Shown here one piece after another: positions 45,597 through 55,417 of a stretch of DNA of 58,851 nt (its first letter is position 1; each line of letters starts with the position of its first letter). Source of the stretch: Chromatiales bacterium (GTDB taxonomy: Bacteria; Pseudomonadota; Gammaproteobacteria; Chromatiales; Chromatiaceae); NCBI GenBank assembly GCA_028278145.1, contig JANQEV010000007.1, forward strand, positions 1 to 58,851. The letters are read 5' to 3'. Below the pieces are notes generated by a model, which saw only the letters and a program-made list of their open reading frames with translations, did not search any database and had not been told where the DNA came from. The position numbers and the translations under genes were made by a program.

Positions 45597-46468
45597 CCAG
45601 AACCGGGCAATGGTTTCTGGCCATCCGCCCCAAGACCCTGGGCATCTCTGTTTCTCCGGTGCTGGTGGGCAGCAGCCTGGCATGGTCTGAGACAGGTTCT
45701 ATCCAGTGGCTCCCGGCTGCGGCAGCCCTGATTGCATCCATGCTGATCCAGGCTGGAACCAATCTGCACAACGACGCCGCGGATTATGAGCGCGGTGCAG
45801 ACACCCCGGAACGGGTGGGGCCACAGCGGGCCACTGCCCAGGGCTGGTTTACAGCCAGCGCGGTAAAGCGCGCAGCCTATATCTGTTTTGGCATCGCCTT
45901 CCTTACCGGCATCTACCTTGCCGCCATAGGCGGTATACCAATAATAGTGATAGGTCTATTATCACTCATGGCCGGATATGCCTATACCGGGGGGCCCAGA
46001 CCCATTGCCTACAGCGCGTCCGGGGAACTGTTCGTATTCCTGTTCTTCGGTCTGATAGCGGTAATGGGCAGCTACTATCTGCAGTCACTCAACCTGTCAC
46101 TGAATGCCTTCTACAGCGCCTGCGCCCTGGGAATGCTGGCGGCAGCCGTCTTGCTGGTAAACAACTACCGGGACCTGGCAACAGATCGCAAGGCGGGGAA
46201 ACTGACCATTGTTAACTACCTGGGAGCAGCCAACAGCCGCATCCTTTTTGGTCTGCTACTGCTGCTTCCGTTCCTGTTGCCACTGCTGCTCACCGGCTTC
46301 AACCACTGGGTCTGGCTGCCCCTACCCCTGCTGTTCACCGCGCTTCTGCTACTGCACAATTTCCTGCAGGAACCACCAGGGGTCGGCCTCAACCGATATC
46401 TGGCCCAAACTGCCAGACTGCAACTGATCTATTCTGCTCTGCTCAGCCTGGGGTTTTATCTGGGTTGA
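45593..46468 (+). CDS. menA: DHNA polyprenyltransferase MenA
   Basis: Membrane UbiA-family prenyltransferase attaching the isoprenoid chain to 1,4-dihydroxy-2-naphthoate. 291 residues with about eight to nine helices. Both Asp-rich Mg-pyrophosphate motifs are visible: [12 protein letters not shown] (about 57-68) and [14 protein letters not shown] (about 183-196). It starts within the stop of menB (ATGA). The 170 bases to the next gene contain no obvious terminator. Confidence 0.94.
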   Translation: MTRTGQWFLAIRPKTLGISVSPVLVGSSLAWSETGSIQWLPAAAALIASMLIQAGTNLHNDAADYERGADTPERVGPQRATAQGWFTASAVKRAAYICFGIAFLTGIYLAAIGGIPIIVIGLLSLMAGYAYTGGPRPIAYSASGELFVFLFFGLIAVMGSYYLQSLNLSLNAFYSACALGMLAAAVLLVNNYRDLATDRKAGKLTIVNYLGAANSRILFGLLLLLPFLLPLLLTGFNHWVWLPLPLLFTALLLLHNFLQEPPGVGLNRYLAQTARLQLIYSALLSLGFYLG

Positions 46469-46638
46469 ACCGACAAGATTTTAATTCTCCTATATCTGCA
46501 TATTTACCTACAATTTCCCTTGGTTATTGCTAATCTTTCCATATGCGCTCCATACAACGACATATAGAGCCAAAGAACCACAACTAGATCACACACAACC
46601 CTAGGTACAGAATCACATAGAGTATTAACTCGCAATCT

Positions 46639-47271
46639 ATGGAAAACAGCCACTTCGACTTCGATCTTCTCAGTAGCGCCGCCAAGGCCATGATACTGGC
46701 CCTCAAGGAACGGGATCTGTATACCCAGATGCACTCCAACCGGGTGATAAGACTGTCACAGGAGTTGGGGCTGGCCTGCGGTCTGACCTCAGAGGAGATC
46801 ACTACCCTGAAACTCAGTGCCTGTTTTCACGACATCGGCAAAATAGGCATCCGCGACAGCATCCTCCTGAAGCCTGGGAAACTTACCGTGGATGAGATGG
46901 ACCAGATGGCTGAACACCCTATCAAGGGAGAAAACCTGGTTCGGGAGCTGCATCTTCCCAACAGCAAGGAGATCATGGCAGCGGTACGCCACCACCACGA
47001 GCACTTCAACGGGGAGGGCTACCCCGACAAGATCGCCGGGGAGGATATTCCAATTCTTTCCAGAATAATATCTTTGGCAGACAGCTATGATGCCATGGCA
47101 GTTTTACGCCCCTACCATAGTGCAAAATCACACGACACCATCATGATGATCATAGAGTCCGAGTCTGGTGAAAAACACGATCCGTACCTGGTGGATAAAT
47201 TCAGGCTGGTTATTAAAAACAGCAACCACCGGATCAGCACCGACATAAACAGTTCTGCCAGCACCGGTTGA
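46639..47271 (+). CDS. HD-GYP c-di-GMP phosphodiesterase
   Basis: Cytoplasmic 210-residue protein consisting almost wholly of an HD-GYP domain, without a receiver domain. The metal-binding HD pair (H64-D65, with K68 in HDIGK), the HHEHFNG segment (about 119-125) and the GYP triad (127-129) are intact, so hydrolysis of c-di-GMP to GMP is likely. It is the smallest of the c-di-GMP enzymes in the window and the only HD-GYP one. It sits after menA on the same strand. Confidence 0.9.
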   Translation: MENSHFDFDLLSSAAKAMILALKERDLYTQMHSNRVIRLSQELGLACGLTSEEITTLKLSACFHDIGKIGIRDSILLKPGKLTVDEMDQMAEHPIKGENLVRELHLPNSKEIMAAVRHHHEHFNGEGYPDKIAGEDIPILSRIISLADSYDAMAVLRPYHSAKSHDTIMMIIESESGEKHDPYLVDKFRLVIKNSNHRISTDINSSASTG

Positions 47272-47427
47272 TCCTGCATTCAGAGCCAAGTACCGCATCA
47301 TATTTCTTCATCCCCACACATATAGCTGACCGGATAAACGGTGGAATAATTCGGCCCAATGGGACTGGACATGTATTGCCAACTGTCAGAACATGATCTT
47401 TCAACCTAAGTTTCGACCAGGACAGGC

Positions 47428-47919
47428 ATGACGGAAAAGAAGAAGGCATCAGACACATTCGCTCAGGGTTACTCATGTTCACAGGCAGTATTGTCTGCCC
47501 GCTGTGAAAAATATGGCCTGGACCAGAAAACGGCACTCACCATTGCCTCCGGTTTTGGTGGTGGCATGGGACGCACCGGTGGTGCCTGTGGTGCCGTGAC
47601 TGGTGCCATTGCAATCATTGGCCTGCAATCAGGATCAGACCAAGCTAGAGACACAGAAGCCAAGGAACACACCTACCGCATTGTGCGTGAGTTTGTTGCT
47701 GGATTTGAAGAGGAGTTTGGCTCGGTCAACTGCAAGGAACTACTGGGATGTGACATCGGAACGCCTGCTGGATATGACAGTGCCCGTAAGCAGGGTATGT
47801 TTGAAAGCATATGCCCACGCTTTGTGGACGGCGCCCTGGAGATCTTTGACCAGGTGATGGAACGGGACGCGCATAGGCAGCCCGTCCAGGACCAGACCGA
47901 CAATACCACCACTCAGTAA
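47428..47919 (+). CDS. C_GCAxxG_C_C family protein
   Basis: 163 residues of the C_GCAxxG_C_C (putative redox) family. The defining Cys are visible: YSCSQAVL (about 16-23), GGACGAVTGA (about 49-58), VNCKELLGCD (about 98-107) and ESICPRFV (about 127-134). These proteins occur mainly in anaerobes or facultative anaerobes near redox genes; a metal-binding or electron-carrying function is assumed but unproven. AGGA precedes the ATG. Confidence 0.92.
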   Translation: MTEKKKASDTFAQGYSCSQAVLSARCEKYGLDQKTALTIASGFGGGMGRTGGACGAVTGAIAIIGLQSGSDQARDTEAKEHTYRIVREFVAGFEEEFGSVNCKELLGCDIGTPAGYDSARKQGMFESICPRFVDGALEIFDQVMERDAHRQPVQDQTDNTTTQ

Positions 47920-48030
47920 TCCAGGGCCTGCTAACAGGTCCTGGTCACCGCACTTTCCAACCTCAACGGGGTCTACTTAGATACGCCTGCTGAATAATCT
48001 TTAGCTCTACAGGCGGATTGGAGTAATCCC

Positions 48031-48987
48031 ATGCCCATGCACTCGCCACTACAACAACTCACCCCTTTCCTCCTGGTGCTGGTAATGCTGAACGTCCCTG
48101 ACACCGCCTGGCCTAAGAATGGATTTGACCTTTCCAACTCCATAATCGATCCAAGCGAGATACTGTCAGGCGGCCCAGCCAAAGATGGAATACCTGCAAT
48201 CGACAAACCCAAATTTCTACCAGGGAAAGCGGCCAGTTTTTTAAACCCAGAGGACCGTATCCTGGGAATAGAGATCAACGGCACCGCCAAGGCCTACCCC
48301 ATTCGTATCCTGAACTGGCATGAGATCGTCAATGACCGCATCGGCAACAACTACTTCTCGGTTACCTACTGCCCTTTGTGTGGCACCGGTGTTGCCTTCT
48401 CATCGCAAGTAAATAACCAGCAGCTGAACTTCGGGGTTTCCGGCCTGCTATATAACAGCGACGTACTACTGTATGACCGCAGCACTCAGTCTCTCTGGTC
48501 CCAGATTATGGGGCAGGCAATATCCGGGCCGCTGGTTGGACAAAAACTGACACCTCTGGCCATAAGTCACACCACTTGGCGTGCCTGGTTGGCCGAACAC
48601 CCAGGAACATCGGTGTTATCCACCGACACCGGATTCCGTCGCAACTACAATCGTGATCCCTATGCCGGTTATGCCAAGTCCCGCAGCCTCTACTTCGCCA
48701 CATCCCGTACGGCCCCCAGCAGTTACCATCCCAAGGAGCAGGTGCTTGGCCTGCAAGATGGCAACAGCTATAAGGCATACCCATTCAGTGAGCTCAACAG
48801 GCTGGGAAAATCCAGTTTCAAGGACAAGCTGAACGGCACTGAATACCTGGTTAAGTGGGACGATCAGAACCAGTCCGGAAACATTTTCAGGGGTGACGGG
48901 AGCATGGTTCCCACTATCCAGAGTTACTGGTTTGCCTGGTTTACCTTCCACCCCGAGACCCAGGTATTCAAGGCGGCTAACAGGTAA
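48031..48987 (+). CDS. DUF3179 domain-containing secreted protein
   Basis: 318 residues with an N-terminal signal-like segment (about 8-28) and the DUF3179 pattern GPAKDGIPAIDKPKF, AYPIRILNWHEIVND and YCPLCGTGVAFSS (about 111-123, with two Cys). The later GTSVLSTDTGFRRNYNRDPYAGY segment belongs to the same family. Function not known to me; the CPLC pair may bind a metal or form a disulfide. It may be cotranscribed with the C_GCAxxG gene 111 bases upstream. Confidence 0.9.
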   Translation: MPMHSPLQQLTPFLLVLVMLNVPDTAWPKNGFDLSNSIIDPSEILSGGPAKDGIPAIDKPKFLPGKAASFLNPEDRILGIEINGTAKAYPIRILNWHEIVNDRIGNNYFSVTYCPLCGTGVAFSSQVNNQQLNFGVSGLLYNSDVLLYDRSTQSLWSQIMGQAISGPLVGQKLTPLAISHTTWRAWLAEHPGTSVLSTDTGFRRNYNRDPYAGYAKSRSLYFATSRTAPSSYHPKEQVLGLQDGNSYKAYPFSELNRLGKSSFKDKLNGTEYLVKWDDQNQSGNIFRGDGSMVPTIQSYWFAWFTFHPETQVFKAANR

Positions 48988-49082
48988 CTGTATATCAACA
49001 GTCTCACCTGCAACACGACTAAATATTTCCAATTATCTGCCGATATACTATTTATAGTGAGACGGAATTTCGGAGAATTGTG

Positions 49083-49487
49083 ATGAAAACCATAGGCCTG
49101 GCGAAAACCCTGATAACGGCCACCATTCTAATATCCATAAGCACCCCGCTGATTGCTGTTGAATGGCCGGACATACAACTATACCGCTCGCCAAAACCAC
49201 TGCCCCAGGAATCCGGCGATCAGAGCCTCTCCTGCCGCGCCCTGGACCGCGAGATCGCGCGACTATCACCCTATACCTACAACTACCGTCCGGACTTCGA
49301 TAAAGACCCGTATTCCAGTACCGCATTCTGGGTAGGCACAACCATATTCTGGCCAGCCTATATCTTTCATGGATTCAAGTATGCTGGAGACTTTCAGGAG
49401 GAGAAGCGTGTCCAGACCGCGGCCGCCCGCATTGAGAGTCTGCGCCGCCTCAAGCAGGAGAAATTCTGTTATGAGGGCCGGGGATAA
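49083..49487 (+). CDS. Exported protein of unknown function
   Basis: 134 residues from the ATG at 49083, which has CGGAG eight bases upstream (a GTG one codon earlier is possible). A signal peptide (about 1-25, ending PLIAV) is followed by a segment with Cys (LSCRALDREIA), a hydrophobic helix (AFWVGTTIFWPAYIFHGF, about 82-99) and a basic helical tail ending in a second Cys. I do not recognise a family. Confidence 0.7.
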   Translation: MKTIGLAKTLITATILISISTPLIAVEWPDIQLYRSPKPLPQESGDQSLSCRALDREIARLSPYTYNYRPDFDKDPYSSTAFWVGTTIFWPAYIFHGFKYAGDFQEEKRVQTAAARIESLRRLKQEKFCYEGRG

Positions 49488-49519
49488 ATCAACGGGAAGC
49501 ACCATCTGACACCCAATAG

Positions 49520-49541
49520 CTTTATCCAGTAAGGGATAAAG
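49520..49541. repeat. 8-bp inverted repeat between an unknown gene and ndk
   Basis: CTTTATCC (49520-49527) and GGATAAAG (49534-49541) form a stem with a 6-base loop 33 bases after the stop at 49487. There is no T-run; it may be a weak terminator or an operator of ndk. Confidence 0.35.
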
Positions 49542-49625
49542 TTATACCCGCCTGATTGATCAATTCTGTTATTCGGGTAAAATCCCGCCCTTCAATACAT
49601 ATTACATAGTTAACTGGAGTCAATC

Positions 49626-50054
49626 ATGGCGCTCGAACGCACCTTTTCCATTATCAAACCAGATGCCGTAGCCAAGAACATCATCGGCAAGATCTACAGC
49701 CGTTTCGAGAAGAACGGCCTGAAAATTGTTGCATCCAAGATGCTACACCTCACACGCGAGCAGGCCGAAGGCTTCTACGCAGTACACAAGGAACGTCCTT
49801 TCTTCAATGATCTGTGCGATTTCATGACCTCCGGTCCGGTAATGGTCCAGGTCCTGGAAGGTGAGAACGCCATCACCAAGAACCGTGAGATCATGGGTGC
49901 CACTAATCCACAGGAAGCAGCTGAAGGCACCATCCGTGCCGACTTCGCTGAGACTGTGGATGAGAATGCAGTACATGGCTCCGACGCTCCGGAAACAGCT
50001 GCTGTCGAGATTGCCTTCTTCTTCCCAGAAGGAGTGTGCGAACGCACCAGATAA
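49626..50054 (+). CDS. ndk: Nucleoside diphosphate kinase
   Basis: Transfers the gamma-phosphate from ATP to other nucleoside diphosphates, keeping GTP and other triphosphate pools filled. 142 residues, standard length. The ATP-binding KPDAV (11-15) and the phosphoacceptor His117 in NAVHGSDA are present. GGAG precedes the ATG, and a terminator follows. In this window it would supply GTP for the diguanylate cyclases, but it is a housekeeping gene. Confidence 0.97.
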   Translation: MALERTFSIIKPDAVAKNIIGKIYSRFEKNGLKIVASKMLHLTREQAEGFYAVHKERPFFNDLCDFMTSGPVMVQVLEGENAITKNREIMGATNPQEAAEGTIRADFAETVDENAVHGSDAPETAAVEIAFFFPEGVCERTR

Positions 50055-50086
50055 TCAGACAACCGCTTCCGCTAAATGGAAAGTTG

Positions 50087-50135
50087 AAAGCTGGGTCCAT
50101 CGAATGTAGTTTTACCCGATGGGCGCAGCTTTTTT
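50087..50135 (+). terminator. Rho-independent terminator of ndk
   Basis: AAAGCTG (50087-50093) pairs with CAGCTTT (50126-50132) and CCATCG (50097-50102) with CGATGG (50117-50122), giving a long stem with one small internal mismatch, followed by a run of T. It lies 33 bases after the ndk stop. Confidence 0.75.
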
Positions 50136-50218
50136 ATTGCACCATATTTTTTTAGGCTTAGGCAGCGGGCCATGCTCAGGCCCCGGTATAACCTGGCATA
50201 GATAACACAGGAACCAGT

Positions 50219-51442
50219 ATGAAAAACACCTTCCACCACCCGCTACCGGACAAAAATGGCTATTTCGGTCCCTACGGTGGCAGCTTCATCCCGGATGAAC
50301 TGCAGAAGATCATCGACGAGATTACCGAGGCTTACCTCAGAATCCGCGAAGATCCGGAGTTCCTCACCGAGCTGGCTGAACTCTACCAACACTATGTGGG
50401 GCGTCCCAGCCCCATATTCCATGCCAGGAATCTTTCCACCAAGTACGGCACCGACATCTACCTGAAGCGTGAGGACCTGAACCACACCGGCGCCCACAAG
50501 ATCAACCACTGCCTGGGCGAGGCCCTGCTGGCCAAGAAGATGAGCAAGAAAAAACTGATCGCCGAGACCGGTGCCGGACAGCATGGTGTGGCCCTGGCTA
50601 CTGCCGCAGCGCTGGTGGGCCTGGAGTGTGATATCTACATGGGCGAAGTAGATATCGTCAAGGAACACCCCAACGTGGTACGCATGCATATTCTGGGTGC
50701 CAAGGTGATCCCGGCAACCCACGGCCGCAAGACCTTGAAAGAAGCGGTAGATGCAGCCTTTGGCGGTTATCTAGAAGACCCGGTGACTCAACTCTATGCC
50801 ATCGGCTCAGTGGTGGGACCGCACCCCTTCCCTATGATGGTACGTGACTTTCAGTCTATCGTGGGCAATGAAGCCAAGGAGCAGTTTGCCGAGATGACCG
50901 GCGGCCTGCCGAACAATCTGGTGGCATGCGTGGGCGGTGGCTCCAACGCCATAGGCCTGTTTAGCGCCTTCCTGGAAGATGAGTCGGTCAAGATGTATGG
51001 AGTAGAACCTTCCGGGCACGGCCTGGAGAAAGACGGCGAACACGCCGCTACCCTGTCCAAAGGGGAACCGGGCGTAATGCATGGTTTCAAATCCTACATG
51101 CTGAAAGATGCAGAGGGCGAACCCCAAGAGGTGTATTCCGTTGCCAGCGGTCTGGACTATCCATCGGTAGGACCACAGCACAGCTACCTGAAAGATAGCG
51201 GCCGCGTCACCTATGAAAGCGTGGACGATAGGGAGGCCATCGACGCCTTCTTTGAACTGTCACGACTGGAAGGGATCATCCCGGCTGTGGAATCGGCCCA
51301 CGCCTTGGCCCAGGCCCTGCGCATGGCCAACAACGGCGAAAAAGGCTCCATCCTGGTTAACCTTTCCGGCCGTGGTGACAAGGATATCGACTTCGTGGTG
51401 GACAACTATGGTAAGGACTACGGTATCGACAGCGAACTGTAA
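50219..51442 (+). CDS. trpB: Tryptophan synthase beta chain
   Basis: PLP enzyme joining indole and serine to give tryptophan. 407 residues, TrpB1 type. The PLP Lys94 in NHTGAHKIN, the catalytic Glu116 in AETGAGQHG and the phosphate-binding [10 protein letters not shown] are all present. In gammaproteobacteria it is usually followed directly by trpA; here a terminator-like hairpin and a DUF302 gene follow and no trpA lies in the window. AGGA precedes the ATG. Confidence 0.96.
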   Translation: MKNTFHHPLPDKNGYFGPYGGSFIPDELQKIIDEITEAYLRIREDPEFLTELAELYQHYVGRPSPIFHARNLSTKYGTDIYLKREDLNHTGAHKINHCLGEALLAKKMSKKKLIAETGAGQHGVALATAAALVGLECDIYMGEVDIVKEHPNVVRMHILGAKVIPATHGRKTLKEAVDAAFGGYLEDPVTQLYAIGSVVGPHPFPMMVRDFQSIVGNEAKEQFAEMTGGLPNNLVACVGGGSNAIGLFSAFLEDESVKMYGVEPSGHGLEKDGEHAATLSKGEPGVMHGFKSYMLKDAEGEPQEVYSVASGLDYPSVGPQHSYLKDSGRVTYESVDDREAIDAFFELSRLEGIIPAVESAHALAQALRMANNGEKGSILVNLSGRGDKDIDFVVDNYGKDYGIDSEL

Positions 51443-51489
51443 AAATTGCCATGGGGTAGAATAAAACCCCAGCATCAACCACACTGAAC

Positions 51490-51520
51490 ACAAAACGCCT
51501 GCTTCCGGTAGGCGTTTTGT
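51490..51520 (+). terminator. Perfect stem-loop after trpB
   Basis: ACAAAACGCCT (51490-51500) and AGGCGTTTTGT (51510-51520) are perfect 11-base inverted copies with a 9-base loop. The descending arm ends in a TTTT segment, consistent with a terminator for trpB; it is also 28 bases ahead of the next gene. Confidence 0.7.
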
Positions 51521-51547
51521 AACTTAACAACCAAGAAGGAACAGCAT

Positions 51548-51940
51548 ATGTACTACTTTTCCAGCGAGATAGAAGGCACCCCGGCTCAGGTTGAGGAGAA
51601 GGTGGTGGAAGCCCTGAAAACTGAGGGATTCGGTGTTCTGACCGAGATCGATGTGGCCGCCACCCTCAAGGCCAAACTGGACCTGGATAAACCGCCCTAT
51701 AAGATCTTGGGTGCCTGCAATCCACAACTGGCCAGCGGCGCCCTGGAGCGGGATCCGGAGATCGGCGCCCTGCTACCCTGTAACGTGGTAGTGAGAGAGA
51801 ATGAGAAGGGTACCATCACCGTTACCTTCATGGACCCACAGGCTGTCATTGGTATGACTGGGAACGAAGAGCTGGCTGGACTGGCAGGAGAGGTACGTTC
51901 ACGCCTGCTGCGAGTACAGGATGCACTTACAGCTGGGTGA
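51548..51940 (+). CDS. DUF302 family protein
   Basis: 130 residues, full-length DUF302: the GFGVLTEIDVAATLKAKLDLDKPPYKILGACNP core (about 27-60) and LPCNVVVRE are family hallmarks. The proteins are small cytoplasmic alpha/beta folds of unknown role, frequent near sulfur and redox genes. AGGA precedes the ATG. Its stop overlaps the GTG start of menC (GTGA), so it is translationally coupled to menaquinone synthesis. Confidence 0.93.
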   Translation: MYYFSSEIEGTPAQVEEKVVEALKTEGFGVLTEIDVAATLKAKLDLDKPPYKILGACNPQLASGALERDPEIGALLPCNVVVRENEKGTITVTFMDPQAVIGMTGNEELAGLAGEVRSRLLRVQDALTAG

Positions 51941-52992
51941 TCATAACGCACACCCAGCTTACACCATACGCCCTGCCCCTACGTCAACAGTGGCAGGGCG
52001 GTGGTTCAGTCTTCGAATTACGTCGTGGCTGGCTGCTTAAAGTTGAGTGCAGCGATGGCAGCACTGGGTTTGGTGACTGCGCCCCCCTTCCTTCCCATGG
52101 TACTGAAACCATGGCAGCCGCCGAGAACGCTCTGGACACACTGCTATTACAAATCCAGGACCAGACTCCAGAACTAGCTCTGGAACAGTTGCCAACTCCA
52201 GACCTTAATCCGGCTGCGCGCTGCGCGGTGGAGACCGCTCTACTGGATCTGCTAAGCAAACAGCAGGGACTACCTCTTCATCGCTGGTTAAACCCTGAAT
52301 CCAGCTCCAAGATTAGAGTCAACGCCAATATAGGCATCCTGGATAACAGGACATTAGAACGTGCTATAACAGCCCTGGAGCACGGATATAACACCCTGAA
52401 GCTGAAGCTAGGCAGCCCTGATACCCAACTGGAGCTAACACTGCTGCGACGACTGTGTGGCAACCTGCCAGATGGCGTCAAACTACGCCTGGATGCAAAC
52501 CGCACCTGGGATACAACCGCAGTAGAGTCTTATCTGGAACAACTGAAGCATCTACCTATAGAGTCCCTGGAAGAACCACTGTCCCAACCAAACCTAGACA
52601 GCCTGAGAGCACTCCAGGAGCTAACCAATATTACCCTGGCTCTGGATGAAACCACGGCACAACTATCTATTGATGATCTGGCCCAACTTGCTCCCCTACG
52701 CCGCATCATACTAAAACCCATGGCCCAGGGCGGGTTACTTCCCTGCCTGCTTCTGGGACAAGGTGCCAATGAGTTAGGAATAGAGACGGTGGTGACTACC
52801 ACCGTGGACAGCGCTGCTGGTGTCTGGGCCGCCACTCAGCTTGCTGCTGCCCTGGATACAACAGGCCAACTCTGTCATGGCCTGGGAACCTCTGAATGGC
52901 TACAACAGGATCTGGGGGTAAGCCCTGAAATCACTAATGGCACCATCACTATCCCCTCAACTTCAGGTCTGGGCTTTACCAGCTTTAGCTGA
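51937..52992 (+). CDS. menC: o-Succinylbenzoate synthase MenC
   Basis: Enolase-superfamily dehydratase making o-succinylbenzoate from SHCHC. 351 residues, long enough for both the capping domain and the barrel. Catalytic residues are recognisable: the KxK motif (K155, K157 in TLKLKLGS), metal ligands D186 (LRLDANRTW), E212/E213 (LEEP) and D237 (ALDETT), and K260 (ILKPMAQGG). The GTG start overlaps the DUF302 stop. It is 5.5 kb from menA, and neither menE nor menH is in the window. Confidence 0.93.
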   Translation: MIITHTQLTPYALPLRQQWQGGGSVFELRRGWLLKVECSDGSTGFGDCAPLPSHGTETMAAAENALDTLLLQIQDQTPELALEQLPTPDLNPAARCAVETALLDLLSKQQGLPLHRWLNPESSSKIRVNANIGILDNRTLERAITALEHGYNTLKLKLGSPDTQLELTLLRRLCGNLPDGVKLRLDANRTWDTTAVESYLEQLKHLPIESLEEPLSQPNLDSLRALQELTNITLALDETTAQLSIDDLAQLAPLRRIILKPMAQGGLLPCLLLGQGANELGIETVVTTTVDSAAGVWAATQLAAALDTTGQLCHGLGTSEWLQQDLGVSPEITNGTITIPSTSGLGFTSFS

Positions 52993-53130
52993 GCCACCCG
53001 TTGCCACAAACTCCTCTGGCCCAGCCTATCCGGTCCAATTCACTGCAATGCAGATACCGGAATAAAACAGCATGGCACTGCACTGGATATGATTGAATAC
53101 CGGACGATATGAGTAGCAGTTCAAACTGCC

Positions 53131-55401
53131 CTATATATCAAGAAACTTTTGTATTTTAATGGCTGGCGCTATGTTTGTTACATTGGCACTTTTGAAGGTA
53201 ATTGGACAAAGATTGCGTTGCTCCTCCAACAATTTTCTGGCATTGACAGAAGTAGTTGGAGAACCTAAAAGAAATCCCTGAGTCTTATGGCAACCCAGCT
53301 GTTTAAGATAATTTAGCTGTACCTCGGTCTCAACTCCTTCTGCCACAACATCCAGACCCAAGCCATGGCTCATAGCAATTACAGCGGTAACTATGGTGTT
53401 CTTGGATTTTGATGTCTGAATCTCATTGATAAAGGATCGGTCAATTTTCAGAGTATGCAATGGCAGTGTCTGTAGATAGCTTAATGAGGAATAGCCTATC
53501 CCAAAGTCATCCACTGCCACTCGCACCCCATATTTTGCGAGTGATTGTAGTTTGGAAACTGCCTGTTCTATATCTTGCATCAGAACATTTTCGGTTATCT
53601 CTAACTCCAATTGCTCCCCTGGCAACTGATACTGGTTTAGTGCCTGTATGACTATTTCTTCAAAAGTAGGTTGTCTGAGTTGGGTGGCAGATATGTTCAC
53701 CGCCAGAGTGATATCTTCATAGCCAGCATCAATCCATTGTCTGAGTTCTGCGCAAGCTGTGTTGAGCACCCAACTACCTATCTCGATAATCAGGCCGCTT
53801 TCCTCTGATACCGGAATAAACTCTGCCGGTGGCACCAGGCCTTTGTCCGGATGGTTCCATCTGATAAGCGCCTCCATCCCGCATATCCTGTTATCCACCA
53901 TCGAGATCTGTGGTTGGTAATAGACCTCAAATTGTTCCTCGTTAAGGCCCCTTCTTATCTCCTGTTCTAGTGAAATATGCTGCTGGTATAGTGACTTGAT
54001 ATTATCTGAAAAGAACTCATAGCCATTTTTTCCGTGGCCCTTGATATGGTACATCGCCATATCCGCATGCTTTATCAATTGGTCAATGTCCTCACCATCA
54101 CCAGGAAACATGGATATACCGATACTGAAGCTGACCACTACCTCATAGCCATCCAGGACAATAGGCTCTCTTAGCTTGTGGATAATCTTTTCTGCAATTC
54201 TGCACACGTCATCGCGTCCCAGGATATCAGGCAGCAACAGGTTAAACTCATCACCGCCAACCCGGGCCAGGGTATCACTATCTCTCAGGCAGTCTTGTAA
54301 GCTAGAGGATACAGTCTGTAGTAACTGGTCACCTGCCAAGTGTCCCAGAGAGTCATTGATCACCTTGAATCTATCCATATCCAGATACATTACTGCCAAT
54401 TGCGATTGATTACGTCTTGACCGCGAAACGGCCAGTTGCAGGCGATCTCTGAACAGAGCCCGATTAGGTAGTTTGGTAAGCAGGTCGTGATAGAGCTGAA
54501 AATTTATTACCTCTTCGGCCCTTTTTCTCTCTGTAATGTCCCGCGCCACGCCATAGGTGCCGAAGAAATTCTCCAGTGCTGTACCTTCTTCATAAATTCC
54601 CATTGCATTCAATTCAATGGTGATTGTGTGAGATTCGAAATAGCGAATGGGTTTATTGTCATAACAGAGCAACCTGAACTCCACGCTTTGACTGGAACGC
54701 ATTCCAGTTCGTCGCTCATCAAAGGCAAATTTGGCTTTTTCCAGATCATCCGGATGCACAAACTTTGAGTAGTGCCTCCCAATAATCTTGTCAGGGGTAT
54801 AGCCAAGCAAGGTGGTGGCACGCTCATTGATGAAAATAAAATGACCTTTTTGGTCCAGCATGTAGATGATATCGGGCGAGTTACTGACAATGAAGCGATA
54901 GCGTTGTTCGGAGGCCCTGAGGCATTGGTGCATTCTCGCAACCTTCTGCTGTAGATTGCGTTTGTCGAGCACATTATGGATTATCTTGATTAACTCATCG
55001 GAGGCATAGGGCTTACGGATAAAATCGTCTGCACCTTGACGCAGTGCATTGGTAGCATTATCAAATGTGGTCTCACCACTGACGATAATGACATTGGTGT
55101 CAGGATACTTATTACTGACCTGCTCCAGAACATACTGTCCATTCGTGCCCGGCATGTTCAGATCCAGCAATATCAGGTCGATCTTGAGCTGTGACAATAT
55201 TTCCAACGCCTCATTGCCACCGGAGGCTAGCTGGCAGTTATAGCCCTGGACTGACAATAGATCCAGAGTGCTTTGACGCATGCCTGGATCATCATCAACT
55301 ATGAGAATCAGTGGCTCATGGGCTTCAGTTAGCTCTGGGGCATCTTGCCCAATAGTGTCGGAACACAAGTTAGCTTCAAATAACGAATCAGAGTCAGCCA
55401 T
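53131..55401 (-). CDS. REC-PAS-GGDEF-EAL response regulator
   Basis: 756 residues. A receiver domain (about 30-150, phosphoacceptor in LLDLNMPG, Lys in FIRKPYAS) is followed by a PAS domain (about 170-290), a GGDEF domain with intact GGDEF and I-site RDSD, and an EAL domain (about 490-735). The EAL domain keeps its key residues: EALIRW, ELEITEN, DDFGIGYSS, LKIDRSF and VVAEGVE, so it should hydrolyse c-di-GMP. Whether the GGDEF half synthesises or only regulates is open. It lies 16 bases downstream of the HDOD histidine kinase gene, its probable cognate sensor. Confidence 0.93.
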   Translation of the reverse strand: MADSDSLFEANLCSDTIGQDAPELTEAHEPLILIVDDDPGMRQSTLDLLSVQGYNCQLASGGNEALEILSQLKIDLILLDLNMPGTNGQYVLEQVSNKYPDTNVIIVSGETTFDNATNALRQGADDFIRKPYASDELIKIIHNVLDKRNLQQKVARMHQCLRASEQRYRFIVSNSPDIIYMLDQKGHFIFINERATTLLGYTPDKIIGRHYSKFVHPDDLEKAKFAFDERRTGMRSSQSVEFRLLCYDNKPIRYFESHTITIELNAMGIYEEGTALENFFGTYGVARDITERKRAEEVINFQLYHDLLTKLPNRALFRDRLQLAVSRSRRNQSQLAVMYLDMDRFKVINDSLGHLAGDQLLQTVSSSLQDCLRDSDTLARVGGDEFNLLLPDILGRDDVCRIAEKIIHKLREPIVLDGYEVVVSFSIGISMFPGDGEDIDQLIKHADMAMYHIKGHGKNGYEFFSDNIKSLYQQHISLEQEIRRGLNEEQFEVYYQPQISMVDNRICGMEALIRWNHPDKGLVPPAEFIPVSEESGLIIEIGSWVLNTACAELRQWIDAGYEDITLAVNISATQLRQPTFEEIVIQALNQYQLPGEQLELEITENVLMQDIEQAVSKLQSLAKYGVRVAVDDFGIGYSSLSYLQTLPLHTLKIDRSFINEIQTSKSKNTIVTAVIAMSHGLGLDVVAEGVETEVQLNYLKQLGCHKTQGFLLGSPTTSVNARKLLEEQRNLCPITFKSANVTNIAPAIKIQKFLDI

Positions 55402-55417
55402 TACCCCCCTCCTGGGA

